Shown here piece by piece: positions 22,894-31,849 of a stretch of DNA of 64,000 bases. This DNA is from Labedaea rhizosphaerae (GTDB lineage: Bacteria > Actinomycetota > Actinomycetes > Mycobacteriales > Pseudonocardiaceae): assembly GCF_004362825.1 (NCBI RefSeq), contig NZ_SNXZ01000001.1:1302001-1366000 (forward strand). Reading direction: 5' to 3'. The notes below the pieces were generated by a model. That model was not told the DNA's origin. It was given only the letters and a program-made list of their open reading frames with translations, and searched no databases. Each line of letters begins with the position of its first letter. Position 1 is the first letter of the stretch. A program made the translations under genes and the position numbers.

Positions 22894-24690
22894 CTACTCG
22901 TCGATGCCGCCCATCATCAGCGCCAACCGCGACGGGCCGTCGTCGGTGAGCGTCACGGGCACGCCCCAGTCCTGCCGGACCAGGTGGCACGCGGGGTGCT
23001 CGACGTCGATGTCGCAGGCCGCGCCCTGCGCGACCACGTGCAGCACACCCTCGGCGATCCCGTGGGCCAGCACCAGCTTCCGGGTCAGCTCGGTGCCCTC
23101 GCCCGCGCCTTCGACGAGCAACTCCGGCGGCGACGACGTGACCTCCAGCCGGGTCGACGGGCCGTAGCGCTCGTCCAGCTTCTGGCCGGGTGGTGGCGTG
23201 AAGACCACGGTCAGCTCCACGGCCCCGGGCGCGAGTTCCGTCGGCGGCCTGCGCACCTGGTGCCGGTCGCCGCCGACCTCCTGTACCCGCAGCTCCGGTC
23301 GTTCGATCCGGTGCGCGGCGGACGCGACGACCAGCAGTTCCCCGTTGCGCACCACGAGCCCCGACGGCTCGGCGATGCCGGTGGCGAGTGTGCTCACCTC
23401 GCCGGTTTCCGGGTCGTAGCGCCGGATCGCGCCGTTGTAGGTGTCGGCGACCGCGATCGCGCCGTCGCCCAGCACGGCGACGCCCAGCGGGTGTTGCAAA
23501 AGCGCCTGGTCCGCCGGACCGTCGCGGTGACCGAAGTCGAACAGCCCCGTGCCGACGGCGGTGTGCACCTGGTCGCCCTCGATCCAGCGCAGGGCCGAGG
23601 TCTCGGCGTCGACCAGCCACAGCCGGTCCGCGGTGGCCGCGAGCCCGGACGGCTGCGCGAAGAAGGCGTCCGCGACCGGCCCGTCCTGCAGGCCCTCCAC
23701 CGTGGTGCCCGCGAACCGCTCCACCGTGCCGCGCACGGGATCGAACGCGCTCAACGTGTGGTTGCCCGCCATGGCCACGACGACCCGGTCGCGCCACCAC
23801 ACCACGTCCCACGGGCTGGTGAGGTCGACGTCGGCCGCCGGGCCGTCGCTCGGCCCGGTGCGCCACTGCCGACCGGTCCCGGCCACAGTGGACACCTCGC
23901 CGGTGATGGTGTTCAGCCCACGCAGCAGGTGGTTGACGGTGTCCGCGACGACCACGTCGTACCCGACCCGCGCGGCGACGTCGGCGGGCAGCACGGCCAA
24001 CCCCGACGGCTCGGCGAAGCTGGGCGCCTGTCCATCCGCACGCCCACGCTCGCCGGTGCCGAAGGTCCGCAGCACGGTCGTCCCGTCCGATTCGACGACC
24101 CGGTGGTGCGCGGTGTCCGCGACCAGCAACGTGCCACCCGGCAGCGCCACCGCCTTCGCCGGGAACCGCAACTCTGTGCCCGGCGCGGTCGGCGCCACGA
24201 ACGGCCCCGCCCCACGGCGCAGCGTTCCCTTGGCCTCGTGCTCGGCGACGAGCTCGGTAAGGATCCGACGCAACGCCTCGCCGTGCCCCTCACCAGCGGC
24301 GACGTGCACGACGTAGCCCTCGGGATCGACGACGACCAGTGTCGGCCACGCCTTCACGGCGTAGGCGGACCACGTGGTCAGCTCGGGGTCGTCCAGCACG
24401 GGGTGCCGCACGTCGTACCGCTCCACCGCGGCGGCCAGCGCCTCCGGGTCGGCCTCGTGCACGAACTTCGGCGAATGCACCCCGACCGTCACCAGCACGT
24501 CGTCGAACTCGGCTTCGAGCGGCCGCAGCTCGTCCAGTGCGTGCAGGCAGTTCACGCAACAGAAGGTCCAGAAATCCAAAAGCACGAACCGGCCGCGGAA
24601 GTCCTGCATCGAAAGCCGTTTGCCCCCGGTGTTCAACCACCCTCGGCCGGTGAGTTCTGGGGCCCGGACCCTGGCACGCGCAACCGTCAC
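22894..24690 (-). CDS. NHL-repeat protein with N-terminal thioredoxin-like domain
   Basis: A protein of ~598 residues. Residues ~10-150 form a thioredoxin/AhpC-like domain with FWTFCCVNCLHALDELRPLE, containing the CxxC (CVNC), and a KAWPTLVVVDPEG strand. From ~165 come repeated NHL blades (DTAHHRV, DTVNHLLR, DTYNGAIRR), building a beta-propeller, then a short C-terminal beta domain. This matches NHLRC2-like proteins, whose function is unclear; disulfide or redox sensing is possible. No signal peptide is seen. The start is uncertain: GTG at 24690 (MTVARARVRAPEL) is used, and there is no clear Shine-Dalgarno. It precedes the GroES-like gene. Confidence 0.88.
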   Translation of the reverse strand: MTVARARVRAPELTGRGWLNTGGKRLSMQDFRGRFVLLDFWTFCCVNCLHALDELRPLEAEFDDVLVTVGVHSPKFVHEADPEALAAAVERYDVRHPVLDDPELTTWSAYAVKAWPTLVVVDPEGYVVHVAAGEGHGEALRRILTELVAEHEAKGTLRRGAGPFVAPTAPGTELRFPAKAVALPGGTLLVADTAHHRVVESDGTTVLRTFGTGERGRADGQAPSFAEPSGLAVLPADVAARVGYDVVVADTVNHLLRGLNTITGEVSTVAGTGRQWRTGPSDGPAADVDLTSPWDVVWWRDRVVVAMAGNHTLSAFDPVRGTVERFAGTTVEGLQDGPVADAFFAQPSGLAATADRLWLVDAETSALRWIEGDQVHTAVGTGLFDFGHRDGPADQALLQHPLGVAVLGDGAIAVADTYNGAIRRYDPETGEVSTLATGIAEPSGLVVRNGELLVVASAAHRIERPELRVQEVGGDRHQVRRPPTELAPGAVELTVVFTPPPGQKLDERYGPSTRLEVTSSPPELLVEGAGEGTELTRKLVLAHGIAEGVLHVVAQGAACDIDVEHPACHLVRQDWGVPVTLTDDGPSRLALMMGGIDE

Positions 24691-24733
24691 ACCAGTACCC
24701 AACAACGTCCGGAAGGGACGGTGTTCCCCGGGG

Positions 24734-25099
24734 TCAGCGAACCGACTTCGGACCCACGATGCTCGCGCCCAACGCCGTCACCCGGCTGATCAACTCCCGG
24801 TCCGCGGTCGCGACCACGACCGTCCGGTCGTCCGCCGCGGCCACCAGCGACACGATCTCGTCGTCCCCGCTGCCCGGCGCCGCGACCACCCGGACCCCGG
24901 GCACCGCGGTCACCCCGCGCGCCTGACCTTCGACGACGAGGACCAGCTCCGGTGTCACCCCGCCGGTCAGAACGCCCAGGTCAGGAGCGGAAAGCCGGTC
25001 CCGGAGGCGCTCCGTGGCGCCTGCCCGGTCGCGCCACCAACCGTCCGGCACCGAGCCGACCACATTGGCCGCATCGATGATCAACAATGGTGCCACCAC
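24734..25099 (-). CDS. NYN/PIN-like small protein
   Basis: A 121-residue protein from a GTG start preceded by AGGAG. It begins LLIIDAANVVGSVPDGWWRDR, with the first acidic residue of the NYN/PIN-like metal site. It continues with GSGDDEIVSLVAAADDRTVVVATADRELISRVTALGASIVGPKS. The spaced Asp residues (IDAAN, GDDE, TADREL) match the YacP/NYN-type nuclease layout. RNA cleavage is likely for the family, but the RNA target is unknown. It is encoded just upstream of the NHL-repeat gene in the same direction and divergent from an MFS gene. Confidence 0.8.
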   Translation of the reverse strand: MVAPLLIIDAANVVGSVPDGWWRDRAGATERLRDRLSAPDLGVLTGGVTPELVLVVEGQARGVTAVPGVRVVAAPGSGDDEIVSLVAAADDRTVVVATADRELISRVTALGASIVGPKSVR

Positions 25100-25301
25100 G
25101 CCATACTCCTAGTACGTTCCGTACGGCCCGTAGAACACATACCCACGCCAGAAGAACACGCGCCGGGAGGCCTTGGTTTTTCCCAGTTTTTGGATCGGTC
25201 ATCTGTGGAGACGCTGAGCGCCGCTGGTGCTACCGGGCGTAGCCGCCACCAGGCCCGCCGACTAAGCTCAGTAAAGACCTTCGGGGGGCCAAGTGGGACC
25301 G

Positions 25302-26558
25302 ATGACCGAAAAGATCGGATTCGGAACGGTATTCGCGATGCGCGAGTTCCGTGCCATCTGGGCCGCGTACGCACTCTCCACCGCGGGCGACCAGTTGACC
25401 CGTGTCGCCCTCGCCATCCTCGTCTTCAACCGCACCGATTCCGCCTGGCTGACCGCACTCACCTACGCGCTCACCTTCATCCCGTCCATCTTCGGCGGCG
25501 CGCTGCTGTCCGGCCTGGCCGACCGGTTCCCCCGCCGCACGGTCATGGTCATCAGCGACCTCTGCCGGGCCGGGCTGGTCGCCGTGATGGCGATCCCCCG
25601 CATGCCGCTCGCGCTGATCTGCGTGCTGCTGGTGTTCGTCGTCCTGCTCGGCGCGCCGTTCCGGGCGGCGCAGGCGGCCGCGCTGCCCGACATCCTGCCC
25701 GGCGAACGGTTCGAGGTCGGCCTGGCGATCCGCAACATCACCCAGCAGGTCATGCAGCTGGTCGCGTTCGCGGGCGGTGGCCTGCTGATCACGGTCATCA
25801 CGCCCAACGGCGCGCTCGCGCTGGACGCGGTCACGTTCCTGCTGTCCGCCGCGCTGGTCAAGTTCGGCATGCAGTTCCGACCGCCGCCCGCGGGGGCGGA
25901 GGCCGGCGCGCCCGAGTCCGCCGCGGGCAAGGCCGTGCACATGATGCGCGGCGGCATGCGCGCGATCTGGGAAGACCCGGCGCTGCGCTCGCTGACCGCG
26001 TTGGTGCTGCTCACCGGCCTGCTGATCGCGCCGGAGGGCCTCGCCGCGCCCTACGCGCAGGCGATCGGGCACGGCACCGTCGGCACCGGGTTGCTGATGG
26101 CCGCCGACCCGGCGGGCAGCGCGCTCGGCGCGTTCCTGTTCGCCAAGCTGGTGCCCGCCCACCTGCGGTCCCGGCTGATCGGTCCGTTGGCGCTGCTCGC
26201 CGCGGTGCCGCTGATGATCTGCGTGATCAAGCCCGGGCTGGTGCCCGCCATGCTCCTGTGGGCCGTCACCGGCGCGCTCGGCACCGCGTACGTGATCCAG
26301 TCCAACGCCTCGTTCACCCGCCGGGTGCCCGATGCCCGCCGCGGCCAGGCGTCCGGCCTGATCGCGACCGCGCTGCTGGCGGCGCAGGGCGTCGGCGTGC
26401 TGATCGCCGGCGTGATCGCCGAGTTCACCGGCGTGTTCAACGCGGTGGCCATCGCGGGCGTGCTGGCCGTTGTCCTGGGCATCGGCCCGGCGGCGACCTG
26501 GCGCCGGGTCAACCCCGACCACGCCCCCGGCACGGGCACGAAAACCGCCGAAGCCTGA
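25302..26558 (+). CDS. MFS transporter
   Basis: A 418-residue permease with 12 hydrophobic segments. The loop between helices 2 and 3 has GLADRFPRRTVMVISD, the family's motif-A-like turn. The body resembles the DHA3/EntS-type drug or siderophore exporters (ALSTAGDQLTRVALAILVFNRTDSAWLTALTYALTFIPSIFGG). The ligand is not predictable. A GTG at 25293 is an alternative start; the GGGGGG before it is too close for GTG and rather far for ATG. The stop directly abuts the stop of the convergent gene, with no bases between. Confidence 0.9.
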   Translation: MTEKIGFGTVFAMREFRAIWAAYALSTAGDQLTRVALAILVFNRTDSAWLTALTYALTFIPSIFGGALLSGLADRFPRRTVMVISDLCRAGLVAVMAIPRMPLALICVLLVFVVLLGAPFRAAQAAALPDILPGERFEVGLAIRNITQQVMQLVAFAGGGLLITVITPNGALALDAVTFLLSAALVKFGMQFRPPPAGAEAGAPESAAGKAVHMMRGGMRAIWEDPALRSLTALVLLTGLLIAPEGLAAPYAQAIGHGTVGTGLLMAADPAGSALGAFLFAKLVPAHLRSRLIGPLALLAAVPLMICVIKPGLVPAMLLWAVTGALGTAYVIQSNASFTRRVPDARRGQASGLIATALLAAQGVGVLIAGVIAEFTGVFNAVAIAGVLAVVLGIGPAATWRRVNPDHAPGTGTKTAEA

Positions 26559-28877
26559 TCAAGTGTTGCGCCGCAACATCCGGGTCACACCGGCCGCGAC
26601 CGTCGTCGCCAGTATCCAGCCGGCCGCGATCAGCAACACCGAGATCCACTGCGACGGCCCGGAGATCTGCCATCGGTTCTTGTGCCCGAAGTCGACGATG
26701 GGCACCAGCAGGTCCAGCGTGTAGAGCACCGGGTTCCAGTTGAGGTGGTCGTCGGCGTTGATCTCGTGGCTGAGCGGGTGCAGCGCGAACCAGGCCGTCC
26801 CCAACGCCAGGCACGCCAGCAGCCAGACCAGCGCGCGCGTCGGGCGGTAGCCGTAGCCGACCATCGCGCGTTGCATCCAGCTCCAGAACAACACGCCGGG
26901 CCCCATCACGCGGTAACCGTCGGCGAGCGCGCGATACCGCTTGCGCTGCTTGGCGATCAGCACCGTGGTCGCGTGTTCCTCGTTGCCGTTCGCCCGCAGC
27001 ATCGCGGCGCACTGGTCGTACGGGCCGGGGCTGTAGGTGCCGATGGCGTTCTCCAGCCACCGCAACCGGTCGACGATGCGCTGGTCGTCGTTGACCTCGA
27101 TGGGCGTGGCCAGCGAGTCGTAGCGGAAGTCGTCGAGCTGCATGCGCCCGCTGCCGCCGGCCCAGAACGCCGCGTTGTCGTCGAGCACCGCGCACCGCGC
27201 CTGGCGCAGGTCGACCCGCCCGCGCGGCGACTGGTCGACGGTGAGCCGCAGCTGCTGGGTGCGCAGGCCGAAGCCGTTGATCGCGACCTTGGCCGGGTCC
27301 CGGCCGAGCTGCGCGCCGTCGAAGTTCACCTCGCGGCCGACCTCGGCGTGCACCAGCCGGATCTCGCCGACGGCCGAGAACGGCAGCCGCGGGGTGGCCG
27401 AGCGGTCCGCCGCGCACACGAAGTCGCGCCGGATGGTCGCCGACCGGATGTCCACCGACGGCTTGGGGCTGTGGTCGTGGGTGTAGGTGCCGGGGGCGAC
27501 GAAGCGGCTCGCGCGCAGGTCGAGGTTGGCGCCGATGCTCGCGCCCTGCAACAACATCGAGCCGAACACGGTGCTGTGCCGGCAGTCCAGGTTGCCGCCG
27601 ATCTTGAACCGGCGGCCTTCCAGCACGTCGGCGCCCCGGTTGGACAACTTCGCCTCGTCGAGCAGGACGCTGCCGTGCACGCTGACCTCGACCAGCCGGG
27701 TCTGCCCGGCCAGGCTGGCCCGGCGCAGGTCGAAGTCGCCGCTGATCTCCGTGCCGTCCAGGTGCAGTGCGCGGTCGGGGTAGTTACCGGGCTGTTCCTT
27801 GGCGTGCGCGGTGTCCCTGGGCTCGGTGAAGTCCTCCGCGCCACCCGACATGTCCACTGTGGACCCGGTGAGCCGCAGGGAGCCGCCGATCCGCGCGTTG
27901 ATGATCCGGATCGTGCCCGTGCTGAGGAAACCGTTGTCCAGCACGATGTTGCCGTTGATGTCGCACCGGTCGGCGATCAGCGTGGCCACCGGGTCGAAGA
28001 ACGGGTCGTCCGACGACGGGTCGGTCACCGGATCGGTCGCCGGCTCCAGCACGGCCGCCCGCAACACCAGGTCGCTGGCCACCTGGGCACTGGGCAGGAA
28101 GACGCGGCCGACGGAATGGAACAGGTCGCCGGTGTACGGGTCGCGCCCGCACAGCAGGTGCCCGCCGACCCGGATCCCGTTGCCGTTCAAGGCGAAGCCG
28201 TCGGGATTGGTCAGCTGGGCGCCACTGAGGTTGATGTTGCCGCCTGAGCGCATGCCGGGGAAGCGCACCTCCCCTTCGACCCGCATCCGGGTCGCGAGCA
28301 TGGCGCCGTCGAGGCTGAGCCGGTCGGCGTGCAGCGCGCGATCGCCGGGGTTGCGCAGCTCGGTGTCGTCGAGGATGAGCGAACCGGCGACGTGCGCGTC
28401 GGTGAGGTCGACGGTCCCGCCGTCCACAATGGAGCCACGCAGCATGACGTCGTTGTCGCTGCGCAGGTTCCGCGCGGCGAGCCCGGGCAACCAGCACTCG
28501 TCGAACTGGCAGCCCGCGACGTTGGCCTGCCGGATGTCCGGCACGGCCGCGAACCGGCAGCGCACGAATTCGAGCAGGTAGGGGAAGTCCAGCGCCCGCA
28601 GGTCGAACGTCCCGGTGATCAGGCTGTCCACCACCCGGATCACCGGCGGTGCCGCGTTGCGCCGCCAGAACGCCCACCGGCTGCCGCCGTCGGAGGCGTC
28701 GGCCATGCGCCGCATCAGGAAAGCCGCGCGGACCTCGTAGTCCCGCCCCGGTTCGGCGAGCTGCACGTCCAACGGCACGTCGGCGGCCACGCTGTTCCCC
28801 GCGAACATCTGATCGACGCGCCGCTCGGCCGGGGTCTCCGGGTTGCCGAACACATCCCGCGGCTTGACGGCCAACCC
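26559..28877 (-). CDS. Large beta-helix-like membrane-anchored protein ('membrane-associated oxidoreductase' type)
   Basis: About 772 residues. A long central part (~130-600) repeats short turns of the kind GSLILDDTELRNPGDRALHADRLSLDGAML, GGNINLSGAQLTNPDGFALNGNGI and GNLDCRHSTVFGSMLLQGASIGANLDLRAS. This suggests a right-handed beta-helix of ~20-residue coils. The last ~100 residues have two or three membrane helices (RALVWLLACLALGTAWFAL; WISVLLIAAGWILATTVAAG). Similar streptomycete proteins are annotated as membrane-associated oxidoreductases without evidence, and I see no redox motif. TTG at 28877 is the preferred start, after GGAAGGGG; GTG 28859 is an alternative. Confidence 0.75.
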   Translation of the reverse strand, partial: GLAVKPRDVFGNPETPAERRVDQMFAGNSVAADVPLDVQLAEPGRDYEVRAAFLMRRMADASDGGSRWAFWRRNAAPPVIRVVDSLITGTFDLRALDFPYLLEFVRCRFAAVPDIRQANVAGCQFDECWLPGLAARNLRSDNDVMLRGSIVDGGTVDLTDAHVAGSLILDDTELRNPGDRALHADRLSLDGAMLATRMRVEGEVRFPGMRSGGNINLSGAQLTNPDGFALNGNGIRVGGHLLCGRDPYTGDLFHSVGRVFLPSAQVASDLVLRAAVLEPATDPVTDPSSDDPFFDPVATLIADRCDINGNIVLDNGFLSTGTIRIINARIGGSLRLTGSTVDMSGGAEDFTEPRDTAHAKEQPGNYPDRALHLDGTEISGDFDLRRASLAGQTRLVEVSVHGSVLLDEAKLSNRGADVLEGRRFKIGGNLDCRHSTVFGSMLLQGASIGANLDLRASRFVAPGTYTHDHSPKPSVDIRSATIRRDFVCAADRSATPRLPFSAVGEIRLVHAEVGREVNFDGAQLGRDPAKVAINGFGLRTQQLRLTVDQSPRGRVDLRQARCAVLDDNAAFWAGGSGRMQLDDFRYDSLATPIEVNDDQRIVDRLRWLENAIGTYSPGPYDQCAAMLRANGNEEHATTVLIAKQRKRYRALADGYRVMGPGVLFWSWMQRAMVGYGYRPTRALVWLLACLALGTAWFALHPLSHEINADDHLNWNPVLYTLDLLVPIVDFGHKNRWQISGPSQWISVLLIAAGWILATTVAAGVTRMLRRNT

Positions 28878-29011
28878 GCAACCCCTTCCCCGCGCGTCCC
28901 CGGAGCTTCCGAGGATATCGGCGCACGCGGGAGCACCAGGCCACTTTGCCGGAACCCGTTCGCCGCGCTCGCCGTACTTCGCGCGACGCACATCGTGCAC
29001 AACCTGGGCGG

Positions 29012-29779
29012 CTAGAGCACCTTCGACAGGAACGACTGCGTGCGTTCGTGCTGCGGGTTGGCGATCACGTCCTTGGGCGCGCCGTGCTCGACGATCACGC
29101 CGCCGTCCATGAAGACCAATGAGTCCCCGACTTCGCGGGCGAAGCCCATCTCGTGGGTCACCACGATCATGGTCATGCCGGCCGTGGCGAGGTTGCGCAT
29201 CACCTCGAGCACGTCGCCGACCAGCTCCGGGTCCAGCGCGGACGTCGGCTCGTCGAAGAGCATCAGCTTCGGGTCCATGGCCAGCGCGCGCGCTATCGCC
29301 ACGCGTTGTTGCTGGCCGCCCGAGAGCTCACGCGGGTAAGCCCGCTCCTTGTCCGCGAGCCCGACCTGGTCGAGCAGCTCCCGTGCCCGCTCACGCGCCT
29401 GACCCTTCGGCACGCCCTTGACCTGCGTCGGCGCCTCGATGATGTTGTCGATCACGCACATGTGCGGGAACAGGTTGAACCGCTGGAACACCATGCCGAT
29501 CTCGCGGCGCTTGCGGGCCACCTCGTCGTCGCGCAGCTCGTAGAGCTTGTCGCCCTTCTGCCGGTAGCCGACCAGCTCGCCGTCCACCCAGAGCTTGCCC
29601 GCGGTGAGCTTCTCCAGGTGGTTGATGCAGCGCAGGAACGTCGACTTGCCCGAACCGGACGGGCCGATCACGCACATGACCTCGCCCGGCGCGACCTCCA
29701 GGTCGATGCCCTTGAGCACCTCGAGCCGGCCGAAGTGCTTGTGCACGTTCTCGGCCTTGACCATCAGGTCGGCGCTCAT
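29012..29779 (-). CDS. Polar amino acid ABC transporter, ATP-binding protein
   Basis: A 255-residue ATPase of the GlnQ/HisP type. Walker A is GPSGSGKST, followed by the Q-loop [11 protein letters not shown], signature [16 protein letters not shown], Walker [13 protein letters not shown] and the switch [12 protein letters not shown]. It powers uptake through the permease and binding protein encoded upstream. The ATG at 29779 is preceded by AGGGGTGGG; a GTG six bases earlier is also possible. A small hairpin separates it from the permease gene. Confidence 0.95.
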   Translation of the reverse strand: MSADLMVKAENVHKHFGRLEVLKGIDLEVAPGEVMCVIGPSGSGKSTFLRCINHLEKLTAGKLWVDGELVGYRQKGDKLYELRDDEVARKRREIGMVFQRFNLFPHMCVIDNIIEAPTQVKGVPKGQARERARELLDQVGLADKERAYPRELSGGQQQRVAIARALAMDPKLMLFDEPTSALDPELVGDVLEVMRNLATAGMTMIVVTHEMGFAREVGDSLVFMDGGVIVEHGAPKDVIANPQHERTQSFLSKVL

Positions 29780-29804
29780 GCCCACCCCTCGCTGGCGCTC
29801 GGGG

Positions 29805-29820
29805 CCGGCATTCGCCGGCT
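29805..29820. other. Small hairpin between permease and ATPase genes
   Basis: GCCGGC and GCCGGC with a 4-base loop (ATTC) form a short perfect hairpin in the ~70-base spacer. It could adjust ATPase expression or protect the 3' end of the upstream message. Confidence 0.35.
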
Positions 29821-29852
29821 CGCAGTGTTTGATGGTTCGGTCGCAAGCTCCC

Positions 29853-30770
29853 TCAACGCGCCCTCCCGAAGCCGAACAGGTTGGCGAACGGGTTGCCCCG
29901 GCTCGTGCGCAGCGAGCCCCGCGAGTAGCGCTTCTCGATGTAGTACTGCCCGATCGACAACACCGACGTGAAGATCAGGTACCAGATGCTCGCCAGCACC
30001 AGCATCGGCACCTGCTGCAGGTTCGACGACGCGATCTGCCCGGTCACGGTGAACAGGTCGGACACCGCGATCACCGTGACCAGCGACGTCGTCTTCAGCA
30101 TGGAGATGGTCTCGTTGCCGGTCGGCGGGATGATCACCCGCATGGCCTGCGGCAACACGATGCGGCGCAGGATCTTGCCGCGCTTCATGCCCAGGGCCTC
30201 GGCCGCCTCGGTCTGGCCCTCGTCGACCGACAGGATGCCCGCGCGCACGATCTCCGACATGTACGCGGCCTCGTTGAGCCCGAGGCCGAGCACCGCGCCG
30301 AGGAAGATCGGGATCAGCGAGTTCGTGTCGAAGTACACGAACTCCGGCCCGAACGGGATGCCCAGCGACAGGTACTGGTACAGCCGCGCCAGGTAGGACC
30401 AGAACACGATCTGCACCAGCACCGGCGTGCCGCGGAAGAACCAGGCGTAGAGCCACGCGACCCCGGCCAGGATCGGGTTCGGCGACAGCCGCATCACCGC
30501 GACGATGATGCCCAGCACCACGCCGATCACCATGGCCAGCACGGTCAGCTCGATGGTGATGAGCAGGCCGTCCAGCACTTCCTTGGAGAAGAAGTTCTTC
30601 CAGACGGCGTCCCACTGCCACGCCGGGTTGGTGACCAGGCCGTGCACGAACATCGCGGCGAGCACGAGCAGCACCGCGGCGGCCACCCACCGCCACGGGT
30701 GCCGCACGGGCACCGCGACGATGGCTTCCGGGGTCTCGCGTCGTTCCAGGTCGGTCGACTCTGTGGTCAT
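29853..30770 (-). CDS. Polar amino acid ABC transporter, permease
   Basis: A 305-residue inner-membrane permease. The HisM/GlnP-type domain (~75-275) has five or six helices and the cytoplasmic coupling loop [43 protein letters not shown], containing the EAA motif. An extra N-terminal helix ([17 protein letters not shown]) precedes the domain, as in some actinobacterial members. The start follows the binding-protein stop by three bases. The substrate is probably glutamine, glutamate or a related amino acid, inferred from the family. Confidence 0.95.
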   Translation of the reverse strand: MTTESTDLERRETPEAIVAVPVRHPWRWVAAAVLLVLAAMFVHGLVTNPAWQWDAVWKNFFSKEVLDGLLITIELTVLAMVIGVVLGIIVAVMRLSPNPILAGVAWLYAWFFRGTPVLVQIVFWSYLARLYQYLSLGIPFGPEFVYFDTNSLIPIFLGAVLGLGLNEAAYMSEIVRAGILSVDEGQTEAAEALGMKRGKILRRIVLPQAMRVIIPPTGNETISMLKTTSLVTVIAVSDLFTVTGQIASSNLQQVPMLVLASIWYLIFTSVLSIGQYYIEKRYSRGSLRTSRGNPFANLFGFGRAR

Positions 30771-30773
30771 CGG

Positions 30774-31757
30774 TTACTGCGCGCCGTTGACGACCGACTT
30801 CTCGATCGCGCCGGAGCCGACGCCCCAGTTGTCGAGGATCTTCTTGTACGTGCCGTCGGCGATCAGCGCGTTCATGCCGTCGGCCAGCGCGTCCTTGAAG
30901 GTGCCCGCGTCCTTCGGCACGCCGATGCCGTACGGCGCGACGCCCTCGGCGTCACCGACCTTCTCGAAGGCGTTGCCGGTGATCTTCACCGCGTAGTCGA
31001 CGACCGGCGTGTCGGCCATGTACGCGTCGATCCGGTTGGCTGCCAAAGCCGCGTTGACGTCGGTCTGCTTCGGGAAGCCCTTGCCGACCGGAGCCGGCTT
31101 GCCCGCGTCCTTGCAGATCTTCACGATGGAGCCGTCGGCGTCTTCCTTGGTCAGCGCGTCCAGCTGGACCGTGCCGTTCTCCGCGCCCACGTTCTTGCCG
31201 CAGAGGTCGGTGTCGGCCTTGATGCCCTTCGGGTTGCACTTCACGACCATGGTCGAGGTGCCGGCCTGGAAGTACGTGACGAAGTCGATCGTCTTCTCAC
31301 GTTCCTTGCTGTCGGTCATCGACGACATGATCAGGTCGAAGCGGTGCGACTGTGTACCGGCGATCAGGCCGTCGAAGGTCGCGTTGACGAACTCGGCCTT
31401 GAGCCCGAGCTTCTTGGCCAGCGCCTGCCCGAGGTCGACGTCCATGCCGACGATCTGGCTGGAGCCCTCGGGGATGAACTCGTTCGGCGCGTAGGAGGCG
31501 TCGGTGGCGATCTTGAGCGTGCCCTTGGACTTGACCGCCGACGGCACCTTGGCCGCGATCGCGGCGTCGACCTGCGGCTCCACCACCAGCGGCTGCGGCG
31601 GGGGCGCGTTGACCGGAGCCCCCGGCGTGCACGGAGCGGCCCCACCGGGGTTGTTCTGCGCGCCCGGCTTGTCGGTGGAAGCACCGCAAGCCACGGACAG
31701 CGCGGCGGTGACCGCGCAGAGCAGGCCGATTGCGGACAGTCGAGCGCGTCGGGACAC
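30774..31757 (-). CDS. Polar amino acid ABC transporter, substrate-binding lipoprotein
   Basis: A 327-residue extracytoplasmic binding protein. The GTG at 31757 (after GAGGAG) gives a classic lipoprotein signal peptide, RRARLSAIGLLCAVTAALSVAC, with the lipidated Cys in SVACGAS. The longer frame from 31802 would bury it. The type-II periplasmic binding fold is visible: GTLKIATDASYAPNEFIPEGSSQIVGMDVDLGQALAKKLGL, FDGLIAGTQSHRFDLIMSSMTD and the hinge region YGIGVPKDAG. It leads the transporter operon. Confidence 0.93.
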   Translation of the reverse strand: MSRRARLSAIGLLCAVTAALSVACGASTDKPGAQNNPGGAAPCTPGAPVNAPPPQPLVVEPQVDAAIAAKVPSAVKSKGTLKIATDASYAPNEFIPEGSSQIVGMDVDLGQALAKKLGLKAEFVNATFDGLIAGTQSHRFDLIMSSMTDSKEREKTIDFVTYFQAGTSTMVVKCNPKGIKADTDLCGKNVGAENGTVQLDALTKEDADGSIVKICKDAGKPAPVGKGFPKQTDVNAALAANRIDAYMADTPVVDYAVKITGNAFEKVGDAEGVAPYGIGVPKDAGTFKDALADGMNALIADGTYKKILDNWGVGSGAIEKSVVNGAQ

Positions 31758-31849
31758 TTCGTCACTCCTCGATAGGTGGCCGAGTGGTGCGCATCCTGCC
31801 ACTCGGACGGGCGATCTCGCATCAACCGAGGGTTACGGACGGATCACCC

